The notes beneath the pieces were generated by a model, which searched no databases, was not told where the DNA came from, and saw only the letters and a program-made list of their open reading frames with translations. From assembly GCA_014529385.2 (NCBI GenBank), contig CM043971.1:53173209-53237208 (forward strand): a DNA stretch of 64,000 nucleotides, in the 5' to 3' direction. Positions 43,131-54,620 of the stretch are shown piece after piece (positions within the stretch are counted from its first letter, which is position 1; every line of letters starts with the position of its first letter). The position numbers were made by a program, and so were the translations under genes. The stretch comes from Adiantum capillus-veneris (lineage: Eukaryota; Streptophyta; Polypodiopsida; Polypodiales; Pteridaceae).

Positions 43131-43315
43131 TAGCAAAGTTGAATATCCTCATGATTCTCGTCGTGGGTGGCATGAGCTAAAATGATTGTTGTCCATGAAA
43201 TCAGATCAAGTTCAAGCTAATAAAAAATTTGAATAGCCTTATGATTCTCACCATGGGTGGTATGAGCTAAAATGATTGTTGTCCATGAAAGCAGACCGGG
43301 TTCAAGCACACCACC
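43131..43315. repeat. 90-bp tandem duplication
   Basis: GAATATCCTCATGATTCTC (43141) and GAATAGCCTTATGATTCTC (43231) start two copies of a 90-bp unit that also shares ATGAGCTAAAATGATTGTTG. Confidence 0.85.
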
Positions 43316-43890
43316 GAGCATTTCACGGGCATTTGTTGTTTTACAAAACCTCTAATCTAAGGCAGGAGCACAATTAAGAGAAATTTTGGTCATAAATAGA
43401 TTGATGATCGTACTGTTGTGAGTGCCCTAAAAATTTGCAACTTGGTTTTATGTTATCTCATTGGCCATTGGTTATTACTTGTTGATGAGTAAGGCCGCAA
43501 TATCGCTCCATTCTGTAATGTACCCAACATTTTTCAATAATTTATTTACTTTGCAAAAGTGTTTAAGATTCACATTTTATTAAGTCATAAAGAGTTTTAT
43601 CAAAACAATTGGATTGAAAATCGGACTCTGAAATTATTAATTATAGCCCTTATTCACTTGGAAATAATAGGTTGATATGGGAAACTTAAGCATCAAGACT
43701 ATATCTAAAGACAAGAGTTGACCCTTATAAAAGAAGGAGTATTTTTAGGAAATGAGGAGTGAAATAATATTTTTATGAAAGAATGAGTATTTTTAAAGAA
43801 GCAAGAGAAGTAAGTCAAGTTTAGAGCTTCCTTTCTTGAAAGACAAGCCTCTCCTAAAATTTGAGTCTCAAAATCGCGCATCGGAATGCG
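43316..43890. other. No gene recognised
   Basis: AT-rich intergenic sequence without open frames of note. Confidence 0.5.
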
Positions 43891-43899
43891 TGTCTATTA

Positions 43900-44420
43900 A
43901 AAAAAAGATGTGAATGCACGTAAACTTCCTGTTTTTTTCCATTCTTGGCTCTTGCTTTTGGTCATTGAGAGCCTAATAAAGGCCTCTCTTCCCTCACTTC
44001 CAAGACACATACACATAGAAGCTCTCAGAAGCGGAAGCTCTCTTGTCTTGACGTCGAAGGTACCTTCTCTCCTTGAACCACTCACCCTCAACCTCTTACT
44101 CCCAATCCATCTCTATCTCTACCACCATCGTGTTGTCCCCTCTGATTTTTGAGTTCTCTTCCTCTATATCTTGACATCTTCTCGACAAATAAAGAAGCCA
44201 TAGCTCTGCTTTTCGCGGCGAAGCTTTCCTTTTCTCTATCACGATACAATGGCCCCAAAGCGAATGACTCGAAGCTCCGGAGTTGCTTTTGTCGTTCCAT
44301 CTCCAAGGAAGGTACCAAAGAATGTATGAACTACTCCAATCGTTGCTCAAGCGGAAGAAGTCTGAAGCCACTCAACCTCCAGCACGGAAGGTAGTCGAAC
44401 ACGTCACTAATCCGGTAAGA
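43900..44420 (+). other. Possible first exon of an unrecognised gene or element
   Basis: A pyrimidine-rich leader with CTTCTC words precedes ATG at 44250 (MAPKRMTRSSGVAF), and a consensus donor CCGGTAAGAC stands at 44412. The frame stops after about 26 codons (at 44328), so the coding part is short or broken. The basic MAPKRMTRS start is also seen in retroelement gags. I do not recognise a family. Confidence 0.25.
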
Positions 44421-44544
44421 CAAATCTATAATTTTGTATTGTTATGCACGTTGACATGGGAAGCCAAGCATAGGAATTCTCTTAAACCTCCAAGTAACGT
44501 GATTGTATCAAAAAAACAAGCATATGATTTTGGTAGAATAGTGA

Positions 44545-44860
44545 AAGATTTGTTTGATAAATTGTCACTATTTGATAAATTGTTATTGCTTGATAAATTG
44601 TTACTATCTGATATAAAGAGTTGGTTGATCATGCTTGAAGAATCATTCAAAGAGAAGAATTATTGAAAGAATATCTTTTGTTTCTTGCAGTTAGCAAGAT
44701 GCCTTGTGGGTAATGAGATGCCTGGCAATTAGCGATATGCCTAGCGGTTAGTGAGATGATCTTGCGACTAGCGAAGATTAAGTTGAGGTTATCGGCTCTC
44801 TTTTTTTAACCTCGTGGTTAGCAATATGCCTCACAGTTAGCGAGATGAAAAAGTTGTGCA
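44545..44860 (+). repeat. Two short tandem-repeat clusters
   Basis: 44550-44615 has four units of about 18 bp (TTTGATAAATTGTTACTA type). 44690-44850 has seven or eight degenerate units of about 20-24 bp on GGTTAGCGAGATGCCT. Neither has coding character beyond repeated Phe-Asp-Lys-Leu. Confidence 0.75.
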
Positions 44861-46080
44861 ATTCTTGGTTAGCAAGTAAGTAAATCCTTTACAAAGTCTT
44901 TGTTGGGTAGACAAAGAAAGTCCACAGGTAGCGACAAACTCATAAGAGATTGAAATGTCCTTTTTTCATTAAAATATAGGACTGTCTTTATTAGGCTTTG
45001 ATTTAATTGTTTTGGTGATGTTTGAAGGTCTGTATTAAAGGACCTGTGTCCGAAACTAATAAAAGAACAATGTTTGTATTTGTAAAACAATGTGGTATTA
45101 GTTGAAAAATAAGAGTAACGGATGAGTGCATTGTGTGGAAAGTAAGAGACTAGTATCCAAACCGATCTACGTCTACGGATGGGTGGACCCGATTAGTTGG
45201 GTACTTTTCACAAAACTGTTAGTTAGTTAAGCATAAATCTCATATCACATTTATGATTTATGAATAGCAAATGTGCCTCTTAAACTTGGGTTGAAAAAGG
45301 CATTGTATATAGATCCTAAGCATGTCAATAAGATTTTATATTTTGTAATATAGGAATTAACTCCCATTGAAATCCCTTGATTATCGACCTGGCCTGTGGT
45401 GTATGACCCTTACGACCACGATCATGATAGATAGAGGACTTCCTCTCTTCAGTTGCTCGTATCTCTACTTTGTGGAAATAGAGCAGGGTGTCGTCAACAT
45501 AACTTGATAATAAAGGAAGGCAATCTATCAAGTCACCCCAATCTTTCGGGATTAGGACCTCATACATTCAATGGCCACACTAACACGCTATCAGTGCTTG
45601 ACATCACTATTCTCGTTCTTGTTCGTGTGTCAACAGGTGATTCAAGTTTTCCAAGGCCAAACTGAGAGTTTAGGTTATGGCCGTGAGATACGCTTGCTAT
45701 GGATTAATTCTATTTTATTAAATTCCGTGTGTACTTAAAATCTATACCTAAGAGAGCTTGCAATTGATTGGGACATTGCAATTTACCAACTTTAACTCAA
45801 TTTTGTTGGAGAAGAAATGTCCTCTTTGTAAAAGGTTTGCATAAGTCCTCAAGGAGGTTTTTGCACTGCTTGTGACAAGCCCATTGACATTGCAACCATA
45901 CCCATTGGATAAGCAAATCACATGCAAGAACAATAGTCATTAGAAAATATTTGGACCTTGGAAGTGCCCTTTGGATTAAAAGAAGCTTAAGAACTAGCCA
46001 ATGAGAGGACGGTGGTGATATTGCCTAGTAGTTAGAAAATGGTAGGGGGGGCTCTATTTTGATCCCTTCATTATGTCATT

Positions 46081-46129
<49 letters not shown>

Positions 46130-46740
46130 TTCATGATTGAGAGGGACCCTTTCAGAGGAAAGGACTCACCTATGTTTATTTAATAATGCAAATCCATGTA
46201 CAAAAAACCAAAAAATTATTATTTTTTAATTCTCAAAAGTGACATTTTTCCCTCTCAAACTATTCTAATATTAAAACGGAAAATTTTCACTTTGCAAACC
46301 CTTTTCCCTTTAGATTTGGCTAGTTGGCTTTGATGCAGGCTTCGATTAGAACTTCAATCATCCCTCTGAAATGGGGTTCAGAGCTGGCTTTAATGGCCAA
46401 TTCCTTTTTAGGAATCTTGGAGGCAGTGCTAATTGCAACAATTCATTTGTATACTTGATTAGCATACTAATATGGCACCTCCATTAATTCATCATGCCCC
46501 TAAGATTTTACTAGATCATCTTTTAGCTCAAACATTGAGCTTTTCAGTCGTGTCTCATTTGAGCACAAACTTCTAGGCCCACCTAGATCACCTTGTTCCG
46601 CTCATACCATTCTCGGGTCTGCCCTACAATTCTGTCATATCTCATCTGATCAGTCGGCTCATTATAAATGGGATAGAGGACTAGATAGAATCTTGGTAGC
46701 TCCTCGTCTTTCATAGGGATTGTGTATATCAATACCATAA
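44861..46740. other. Intergenic, no gene recognised; long (AG)n
   Basis: Mixed AT-rich DNA. A pure (AG)22 run lies at 46083-46126. No element ends are visible. Confidence 0.5.
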
Positions 46741-46746
46741 AGTATG

Positions 46747-48762
46747 ATGTTTATCCCACGACTATCTAGGAATGCATTAAATTCATGAGACATATACTCC
46801 CTTCCTCGATCTGAACAAAGGGTGCCCATAGTACATTTCGAGACATTTCCAGCCATAGCTAGGAATTGTTTGAAGCACATAAACACTTCAAACTTCTCTT
46901 TAAGAAGATACACCCATGCAGGCTTAGAGTGATCATCAATGAAGGTCATGAAGTTAGGGTAATTGCCCAAGGACGGAGTTTGCATGGGCCCACAGACATC
47001 ACTGTGCACGAGTTGCAACATGCATGTGGCCCTAACTAAACCATCCTTTGGAAATTTTGAACGATGCATCTTACCCAAAATACAGCCTTCACAAACATGT
47101 TTGGGAAGTGCTTCAAGAGGCGAAAAAAAAGCAATCATATCAGATTTTTGCAAACGCACCACACTGGCAAAATTCAGATGCCCAAAACGTGCATGCCAAA
47201 GTTTTGCATCTAAAACAACCTTTGAATCCACAAGAAAATTTGCAAAATTCTACCCACACTTGTCATACAAAGTGAGCTTATACAACCCACGACATAAAAT
47301 ACCTGATGCAACAATTTTATCACCAAAATTGAGATCATGTACTGTACATCTGTCATCAAAAAATCTGACTACGGGACCAAGTCTAGCAAGTGCAAATACA
47401 TACAAATTATTCTTTTTGATCCCATATACATATATGCATCAACAATTTGAAAGAAATGCCATTTGAAGCAATAAGCACAATTTCCAACTCCCTTAATCAG
47501 ATAAAAGGCATTGTTGGCACAAGTGGTTGAATTCCCATGAGGGACATCCTCGAGAGAGGTAAACAAGTCACAATGAGAGGTAATGTACTTTGTAGCACCA
47601 CTGTCAAAGTACCACACATGAGCATCTGCAGCAACTGACATATATGCATCATGACAGAGGTAAACAAGTCACGATGAGAGGTAACGTACTTTGTAGCACC
47701 GCTGTCAAAGTACCACACATGAGCATCTGCAGCAACTGACATATATGCATCATGGGTCTTAAGTGCACTCTGCACTAAAGACCCATTCTGCATCAACATC
47801 AACATCACAATCTCCTTTCACATAAGACTCAACAATAGCTACATTTGTAGTGGAATCAACCTCTTTCTTCTTAGCCTCTTTTGCCTTCAACTTAGGGCAC
47901 TTCTTGATCAAGTGATCATTACCTTTACAATAATGGAAGGCATCTTATTTTTTGCCTTTTCACCAAAATTCCAAGACAAATTGTTGCCAACATAAGCATT
48001 AGGAACATTTGCAAAAGAACCATGAGAAGTGGCTACATTGTTGTTACCACCTTTTCTCTGAGCAGCAATAAAGGTATGTTCAACTGCATGTTGTTTAGCC
48101 CTGTTTTTTTTGGAAAGTGACTCTTGCAACAACAATGTGCATAATGCATCAAACTTGACATCTTCTAGATTTCCTTAAGTCATAAGTCTCCCAGTACTAG
48201 CAAAAGTGTGGTAAGAATCTGGCAACACATCAAGAACAGTCTGCACAAGGGGACTGTCAGAAATGACTTCGCCTGTAGAAATAAGTTTCTCATTGATATC
48301 CTTCACACCAGCAAGGAAAGTGTCCATCGCATCTTCCTCATGCATAATCTTCTACTCCAGCTCTTTACGCAACAATGCAATTTTAGCCTCATTGCGACTT
48401 GCATAAAGGTCAGCCAGAATATCCCAAGCCTGTTTTGCAAATTTTGCTGAACAAATATGAGGAGTATTAGGGTGCTTTACAGACAATGCAATCAAAGCAT
48501 GAGCATGCACATCTTTTACATCCCAACGAGCTTGCTCAGATGTAGCAAAAACAACTCTATCAACAGCAATCTTGCCACCAAAACCTGCAACATCCTCAAC
48601 ATCGCCTACGTCCTTAGAACCAAGACGTACATCAATGCCCTGCACAATATTCCAAACACCCTTTGACACAAGGACATGTTGCATCATGTAAACCCACATA
48701 TGGTAATTGTCCCTATCCTCAGCAGCAAACATCTTGAACACATCTGTGTTGTTTTCAACCAT
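46747..48762 (-). pseudogene. Copia gag, protease and partial integrase (copy 3)
   Basis: Gag starts at 48762 (MVENNTDVFKMFAAED). Its frame is lost several times (48130-48350). The protease motif WYFDSGATKY appears twice because 47555-47655 is duplicated at 47656-47756. The integrase part has LWHARFGHLNF, HVCEGCILGK, HSDVCGP, TFIDDHSKPAW and CSDRGREYMSHEF. A zinc-knuckle Cys is lost near 47935. Confidence 0.9.
47555..47756 (-). repeat. 101-bp tandem duplication across the protease active site
   Basis: AGAGGTAAACAAGTCAC begins both units (47555 and 47656). The units differ at three or four bases. 101 is not a multiple of three. Confidence 0.93.
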
Positions 48763-49084
48763 GGAAAATGTTGTAGTTGATGGAGAAACTAGCCAAAAAG
48801 AGGAGAAACAAAGCGGGAACAACACGTGCTATATAGCACAAACCATAGAAGATTGTAAGGACCTGTTATGCAAAAAATGACACTTTAAAAAATTCTGCAT
48901 AAAATGACAAAATAGCATGTGCAGTATTGCTTGTAGTGGAAATGACGGCCAAAATGAGCCCAAATGAGAATTTTGATACTGTTGATGCTAGCCAAAGCTC
49001 ACAAAAATCAAAGAAAGTGAGCAGGCGTGTGCTGGAGCTGTTGGCGACTAAGCTCGTGAGGATGCAACCTGCTCAGATACCAAT

Positions 49085-49313
49085 TGTTGGAATTAAGGTT
49101 GCGAGAAAACACTCACAGGTTGGAGAAGACAAAGGAAGCTCAAGGCTCACAACAAAGAGTGTATTATTTAGTGTGCAATGTAAACATCAGATAGCCCTAG
49201 AGTGATGGGCGTATATACAATGCACGGGGGAAAAAACCTCCTAGTGATGGAAAAAATGCCCTGATGGTCCTAAGTGTGTTCGCACACATCACTACCACAT
49301 GTATATGGTAACA
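49085..49313 (-). repeat. 5' LTR of Copia copy 3
   Basis: 229 bp, TGTTGGAATTAAGG...TATGGTAACA on the plus strand. Confidence 0.92.
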
Positions 49314-49559
49314 GACAAAGCATCGATACCATAGACATAGTTGTACCCTCTTAGGTCCATGATCAAGCAAGCCTACAACCATTAAGCGATAACGTAGAAT
49401 AGATGCTACAAAGAAAGGAGCTTCAAATTATCAAAGATTTTGACATGGAGAAAACACTTGGCATGTTAGGAGTGCAGTTTATTAGCCATAGGTTGGTCAT
49501 CCCATAAATGGAAAAATGAGTTATCCATAATCAAGACTACATACAAAGGCAAAATAACT

Positions 49560-51260
49560 GAAGACCAAAGTTTGAAGACCAAAGTGCTGGAATTAGAGAA
49601 ATAGGTAGATGAGCTCCAAAAAGAGAAATTAAAACTACAAAAAGACCTACAACTCACCTATGTAGACTAGAGTCATTCATTTCCAAAGATAGCCTGAAAC
49701 AAGGAGACATGCAAAGATTGGAAGAGGAGAATGCAAAGCAGAAAAAAAAGTATAACCAGTTATTACCTTCCTATGACTCTGTAAAAATCCGCATTGACTA
49801 CACTATTAATGAACCCAATGCCAAGCATATGAAGGCAACTCCCTCAAGCTTTTCCCAAGCTGAAGAAGTGGCAAAGCTAAAGAGAGAGTTGGAGGAGGAA
49901 AAATTTCTAAGTAAAATGGTATCATAGCCACTATTGTACAAAACATGCTAAGCAGCATTTTGCAAAACCAAAAGTAGATATAGAATTATAGGCTACACAA
50001 TACAAGAAATTATTCAAAGAGAAGGATTATTAGCTCTATGTGACGGATATGCACATCAAGGATCTTCAAGCTGCTAAATATCAAAATGCACCAAGTTTAT
50101 CTGCCATAGAATTACACCAAGTACTTGAAGAGCCATTGGAATCGTTGATTCGCTAGCAGCTTAGCTAAATTCACCAAGGACCTCTCAAGCAAATCCTAAC
50201 CCAACTTCAACATAGAAGGTACACTTATGGATACAAAATAGGAAATAGCCCAATAGAGATTAGTGATAACATTACTAAAGAGGAGTCTTCCATGAAAGTC
50301 ATGGGGTTAAGGTTCAGTTCAAACAACCAAGAGACCCCTTGGCAAGGCTTGGAGGAGGGGGTCCCCCAAGAGAACAAAATTGTGCAAGATGAAGAAATGT
50401 TAGAACGTATGGTTTCCAAGACTTTTACAAGTGAGAAATAGAGGAATTTAAATGTGTGATGAGAAAATTTCCTAGGCTTTTTTCTAAAGACGACACAAAT
50501 GTGTGTGAAGTAGATTCTATTTAGCACAATATTGTTTTGCTTGAGGCCACACCTAAAGCAAAAAAGCTATGAAGGTTAGGAGTCATCAAGGTGTAAAATC
50601 TACTCAAAGAGGTAAGAAATCTTCTAGCCACAGGGTTTATATATATGGTGGAGAATTCAAAGTGGGTCTCTCTAGCTATGGTCACTCCCAAAAAGAATAG
50701 GAAGTGGAGGGTATGTATTGACTATAGGCCACTCAATGAGGCAACCAAGAAAATCACCTCCCTCTTCCATTTCAAGATAAGATATTAATGAGATAGCTGT
50801 CCACGAGAGGTACATTGTGTGTGATGGCTACTCAAGCTACTTTCAAATAGGGATTCATTTGACGATCAATTGAAAACAACCTTCATCATTCCTTGGAGTT
50901 GTTATGCTTCTAGAGTCATGCCATTGCTTTGCTTACCATAGGATGCCTTTTGGTTTGGTAAATGCTTGTATGAATTTTCATGATTGTATGAACAAGGTGT
51001 TCGGGTCATATTTGGGTAAATTTCTCGGGATCTTTATGGATGACATAAGTTGATACAGTTCTCGAGTTGGAAATTTTTTGAAGTTAAATTTGTGTTTTCA
51101 AAGGTTTGATGAGGAAGGTGGTCAATTGAATCCCAAAAAGTGTTAGTCGGATCAACCACTAGCTCATTTGTTGGGGCATGTGGTCTCACAGAACGGCATA
51201 GAGGCTGATCTTAAAAAGGTGAGGGATTTGTTGTTGATGGAACCTCCAACAAGTGTAAAA
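49560..51260 (+). pseudogene. Degenerate Ty3/gypsy gag-pol relic
   Basis: 49709-49930 encodes a charged coiled-coil piece (RLEEENAKQKKKY, EEVAKLKRELEEEK), possibly gag. RT is readable at 50640-51060 through many stops and frame changes: NSKWVSLAMVTPKKNRKWRVC, DYRPLNEATKK, VCDGYSSYFQIGI, RMPFGLVNACMNFHDCMNK, then FLGIFMDDIS (catalytic MDD retained). It has no LTRs that I can fix and is older than the other Gypsy elements here. 49314-49560 shows nothing. Confidence 0.75.
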
Positions 51261-51264
51261 TGAG

Positions 51265-52010
51265 CTTGACACTTTTAAACTGTTGTTCCAAGTTGGTACT
51301 TAGAGTTAGTCATATCAACATGATACTTTAGATCAAATGGCACTGGAAATGAAGTACAATACTGGAGCTAGAAATGATAATGAACACTCAAACTGGAAAA
51401 GAGAATGAATACTAGAACTAGGAATTGAAACTAGAATCCTATATTCAAATCAGTAGATAAGTACAATGATGATTCAATTATACTCAGTGTGTGATTAGGA
51501 TTACAAGAGTGTAATAGCTCTAATGTACAAGATACAAGAAACTAGGATCCAAGATTAGTGTTCCCAAAAATGAAGTAGTGGCCCCCTATTTATAGCCTCC
51601 CAACTGAACTTTGGCCGATTGTGCATTGTACCTCAATTGGAGACTGCGGAATTGAGACACAAATTGGAAGCTACATCAAGTTATTTCACAAACTCATTCC
51701 ATGTGTGTGCATAGCCATTGTCCCGAGCTCTTCATTGCACCCCTTTGTACTCCAAACGAGCACTTCATGAGAGATTACTCCTCAAAATAAATTGACATTT
51801 TTTTAAGCACAAACCTCTGCTCTATGTAGAAGCTTGGGGATTTCCACTTTTAGGTGTGTGTGATGCTTGATGACCATTTAATGTTCCCAACTACTTGCTA
51901 TTAATTTGCAGACAACCGCATGTGAGAACCTCCTCTTAATAGAAAGTCAATCGACAAAAGGGCGCTCATACACACGAGGATCGTGGGTGGATCTCAGCTA
52001 GGTGGTAAAG
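51265..52010 (-). other. Possible solo LTR or element flank
   Basis: The minus strand contains GCTATAAATAGGGG (about 51585-51600), a good TATA box, in a stretch with TAGAACTAGGAATT-type repeated words, which is typical of plant LTRs. No TG...CA termini or target duplication could be fixed. Confidence 0.3.
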
Positions 52011-52299
52011 CATGTTTAAGAAGGAATTTGGGTCCGCCCACTAGCCGTGACCGAACGCTGCTGCCTTGTCGGAGGTGTTACACCATTTTCTCGTGAACTG
52101 ATGGCAACTGGCACCACATTTCTTTCCCTGTTGGTGGTACCAACTGGCACCTTGCCCTGCCCGAGCTGCCTCCACCTACCCAAGCTGCATGTATTGCCCA
52201 CAACTACCCACGCTTGCCCAAACCTGTGCGTAGGTGCCCGTCGCTTGAGAGGCTATCCAATGATCCAAAGAGCTCATTCCCACCTGATGTATATTTTTG

Positions 52300-53344
52300 G
52301 CCCATCATACCTACGAAGAACTTCAAGAGGGCCTCAAGATCAAGTACTTTGATGGGACCAAGACTTCAAGCAGCTCATCAAGCATTGCAAAAAGATTTCA
52401 AGGCTTTCAAAAGGCATAATCAAGCAAGGATTCCCCACTGTCAAGTATTTTATTCCTATTGTGAAGAGGGGCTTCACCGCTAGTGAAGAGGTACTTCACA
52501 TTGAAAGTATGCATTAAAATTGAAAACCTTGCAGCCAAGCACAATTTCTTGCAATGTATGCCACTACATCTATCATTGAGAATAATAATGTCATCATGCA
52601 CTTGTATGGATTCAAGACATTGGCCTTGGAAGGCACCATGGGGGAATTTGGGAACTCCACCTCAAGGGGAGGGAAATTGGTAGCAGTAGCATTTGCATCT
52701 GCGCTAGTTTTTGCATTTGTGGTTTTTGGCATATACTTGTTTTCAATAAAGCTCAAGACAAAGTTATGGCAACATCAACATCATTGGCACCAACAAGGTG
52801 CAACTAGAAGACTCCAAGAATGAAATGAAGAAAAGGGGGGAGGACATGAGTGTTTCAAGAATCAAAGACGAAGATTGTAGCCTCTCTACTTCAAGGGGAG
52901 GATTTTTTGTCATCCTTTGTGGATATGTATTGTCATCTTGTATGGATACCATGTGTCATCCTTAGTGGATATAGAATCTTCAGTGTATTGTCCTAGTCCA
53001 AACCCCAAGGGGAGAATTGTAAGGTATGACCTTTGTCCTTGAGTCACTGGAGTGTAAGTGATTGAGAGAAGAGGAGGAATTATCCCACATATAAAGGTAT
53101 GAGTCTGTAGAGCTCTTAAAGTTCCTTTCATGATTAAACAATCATTCCAAGTTTGCATTACACGTCTCTTGTCTTGATGAGCTTGTGATGGGCTAGCCAT
53201 CTACTCAAGATCATGTTTATGAGTCCAAGCTAATCTATCTTGAAACCTAATTCGCTTGAGTAACAATCTAGCCTACACACACTCACTTGTGTGCACGATG
53301 TTTGTCTATCACCCACCTTAGCTAGAGCAATCCCATTCCCATCA
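52300..53344 (+). mobile_element. Relic of the gag-only LTR family (3' half)
   Basis: The 3' LTR (53018-53344), polypurine tract and subterminal CATCCTTTGTGGATAT repeats match 8623-9165 in reverse orientation. Upstream, 52320-52480 resembles the leader of the complete element (GCCTCAAGATCAAG, TTTCAAGGCTTTCAAAAGG). The gag gene cannot be recognised. The left limit is uncertain and may reach 52030. A small frame at 52554-52823 includes a hydrophobic segment (VAFASALVFAFVVFGIYLF) but has no family. Confidence 0.6.
53018..53344 (+). repeat. 3' LTR of the gag-only family relic (327 bp)
   Basis: Starts TGTAAGGTATG after CCCCAAGGGGAGAAT. Shares TTTATGAGTCCAAGCTAATC, AACCTAATTC and TACACACACTCAC with the LTRs at 8623 and 11401, and ends CATTCCCATCA. 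It is clearly more diverged than those two are from each other. Confidence 0.85.
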
Positions 53345-53353
53345 ACAAGCAAG

Positions 53354-53960
53354 ATGGATGAGGAGAAAGAAGAAATACCACCTAGGGCACCACCAATTTC
53401 TACAAGACTGAGACAAAGATTGGTCAAAGTCTCCGAAGAGGAACCAAAAGAAGAAATGGCTATTGCATCCATGGTACCAAAGGGCAACACAGACCAAGAA
53501 AGTGAAGAAGAGGATCCCTTGGTGAAAAGAGAAAAAGAAAAGGGAAAGTCTAAGTTCAAAGAGGAAGTCAACAAGAAGCGTCCATGCCCCAAAGTACAAG
53601 GCGAAGAGCCGATCAAAAGAGTGGCCACGTTCAAGAGAGAGGTAGCACCTTTTGAGCTCGAATAAGGTCTGTAAGGATATTTTGAGGAAAGGTGGCAACC
53701 ACATCCAAAGAGATTCAAGATTTGCACGAGTACCGTCACAATTATGATCCATAGACGGGATTGGATGCCCTTTATGAGGAAGAAGAGAATCAAAGGGAGG
53801 AAGCCAAGGCACAGCAAGCTGAAACACACAACCAGTGGAGGCAAAGTTGGAATAAATACCTACAGAGAAGCAGGAAGCTAAGTAGCATTATTCGTTATTC
53901 AAGAGACGAACAATACGGGAATAATAGGTGCATTATTCATTGGCCCAAACTATACGCCCG
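53354..53960 (+). other. Charged low-complexity reading frames, unrecognised
   Basis: 53354-53665 encodes about 103 residues rich in Glu, Lys and Pro (MDEEKEEIPPRAPPIS, ESEEEDPLVKREKEKGKSK). After stops, 53700-53950 continues with LHEYRHNYDP and EEEENQREEAKAQQAET. It looks like a disordered gag or linker of an unknown Gypsy relic, but no domain supports that. Confidence 0.3.
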
Positions 53961-54620
53961 TTTTGTACGATGCCACATCAGCAAAATTTACTTCTTGTAT
54001 AACTTCTTAGTTTTTTGGAAAAAAAAAGCTTTGGATTTAAAAAAACTTTGATCAAAGATATGTTCAACTGAAGAAATGCTCGATCAAAAAAAATTCTATA
54101 TAAGAAGGCAGCATGCCCTCTTAAGCTCATTTGACACCATAAAAGGTAATCCATGTGAGGAGCAAAAAAAATAAAATAAAAAATCTCTTGACTTTACAAA
54201 TCCATTGAAATCGATAAAATAGTTTTAAAATAATTTTGTTTCAAAATAATTGAAATTGTTAATCAAAATTTCACGAAGTGTATGTTGTGTAGAGCTCAGA
54301 CTCTCACTTTTTGCAAGGTGTTTATTTTATAGGAGTCACTTGCTATGTGGTCAGTTAATTGACACTTGGAAGTGAATTAGTGATATAATTTAGGTGTTGC
54401 TCTTATATACAGTGTACTCTCACATTGTCGTGCTATGACACGTACATAGTGGGAACAAATGTTACAAGATCTATCTTGCAACTTTTTAGATACATAAGTA
54501 TATTTTCTATAATGTACATATACATATCTAAGTATAATAATAAGCTTTCTATCTCACCCTATTATTTATCTCAAGGGTAACATATTCTTACTTTACTGTC
54601 AAAAAGTACTATGGAAAAGG
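53961..54620. other. AT-rich DNA, nothing recognised
   Basis: Left flank of the Gypsy at 54621. No genes and no repeats that I can define. Confidence 0.5.

Larger units (their letters stand above)
46747..49313 (-). mobile_element. Ty1/copia, short-LTR family, copy 3 (5' part only)
   Basis: The 5' LTR (49085-49313), a primer-binding site next to it with the family's GATACC core (AGATACCAAT on the plus strand, about 49075-49084), gag, protease and the first half of integrase match copies 1 and 2. Homology stops abruptly at about 46747, just after FNAFLDSRGI in the integrase core. Linker, RT, RNase H and the 3' LTR are absent. Truncation by deletion or by template switching is possible. The flank at 46570-46740 is not recognised. 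Confidence 0.9.

Noticed and set aside
43897-44400. Overlapping open frames on both strands
   Set aside because: They conflict with each other and show no domain. Only a possible first exon on the plus strand was kept, at low confidence.
45325-45567. Minus-strand frame with SSYVDDTLLYFHK, like an RT catalytic box
   Set aside because: The surrounding residues do not match RT motifs of LTR or LINE elements and no other domain is nearby. YVDD alone can arise by chance.
52554-52823. Small membrane protein, possibly envelope-like, in the relic of the gag-only element
   Set aside because: Only one hydrophobic segment, no signal peptide or Cys pattern, and the complete family member has no such gene.
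53230-53844. 204-codon minus-strand frame with many hydrophobic residues
   Set aside because: It is the shadow of the Glu/Lys-rich plus-strand frame and part of an LTR; the antisense of Glu/Lys codons reads as Leu/Phe/Ser.
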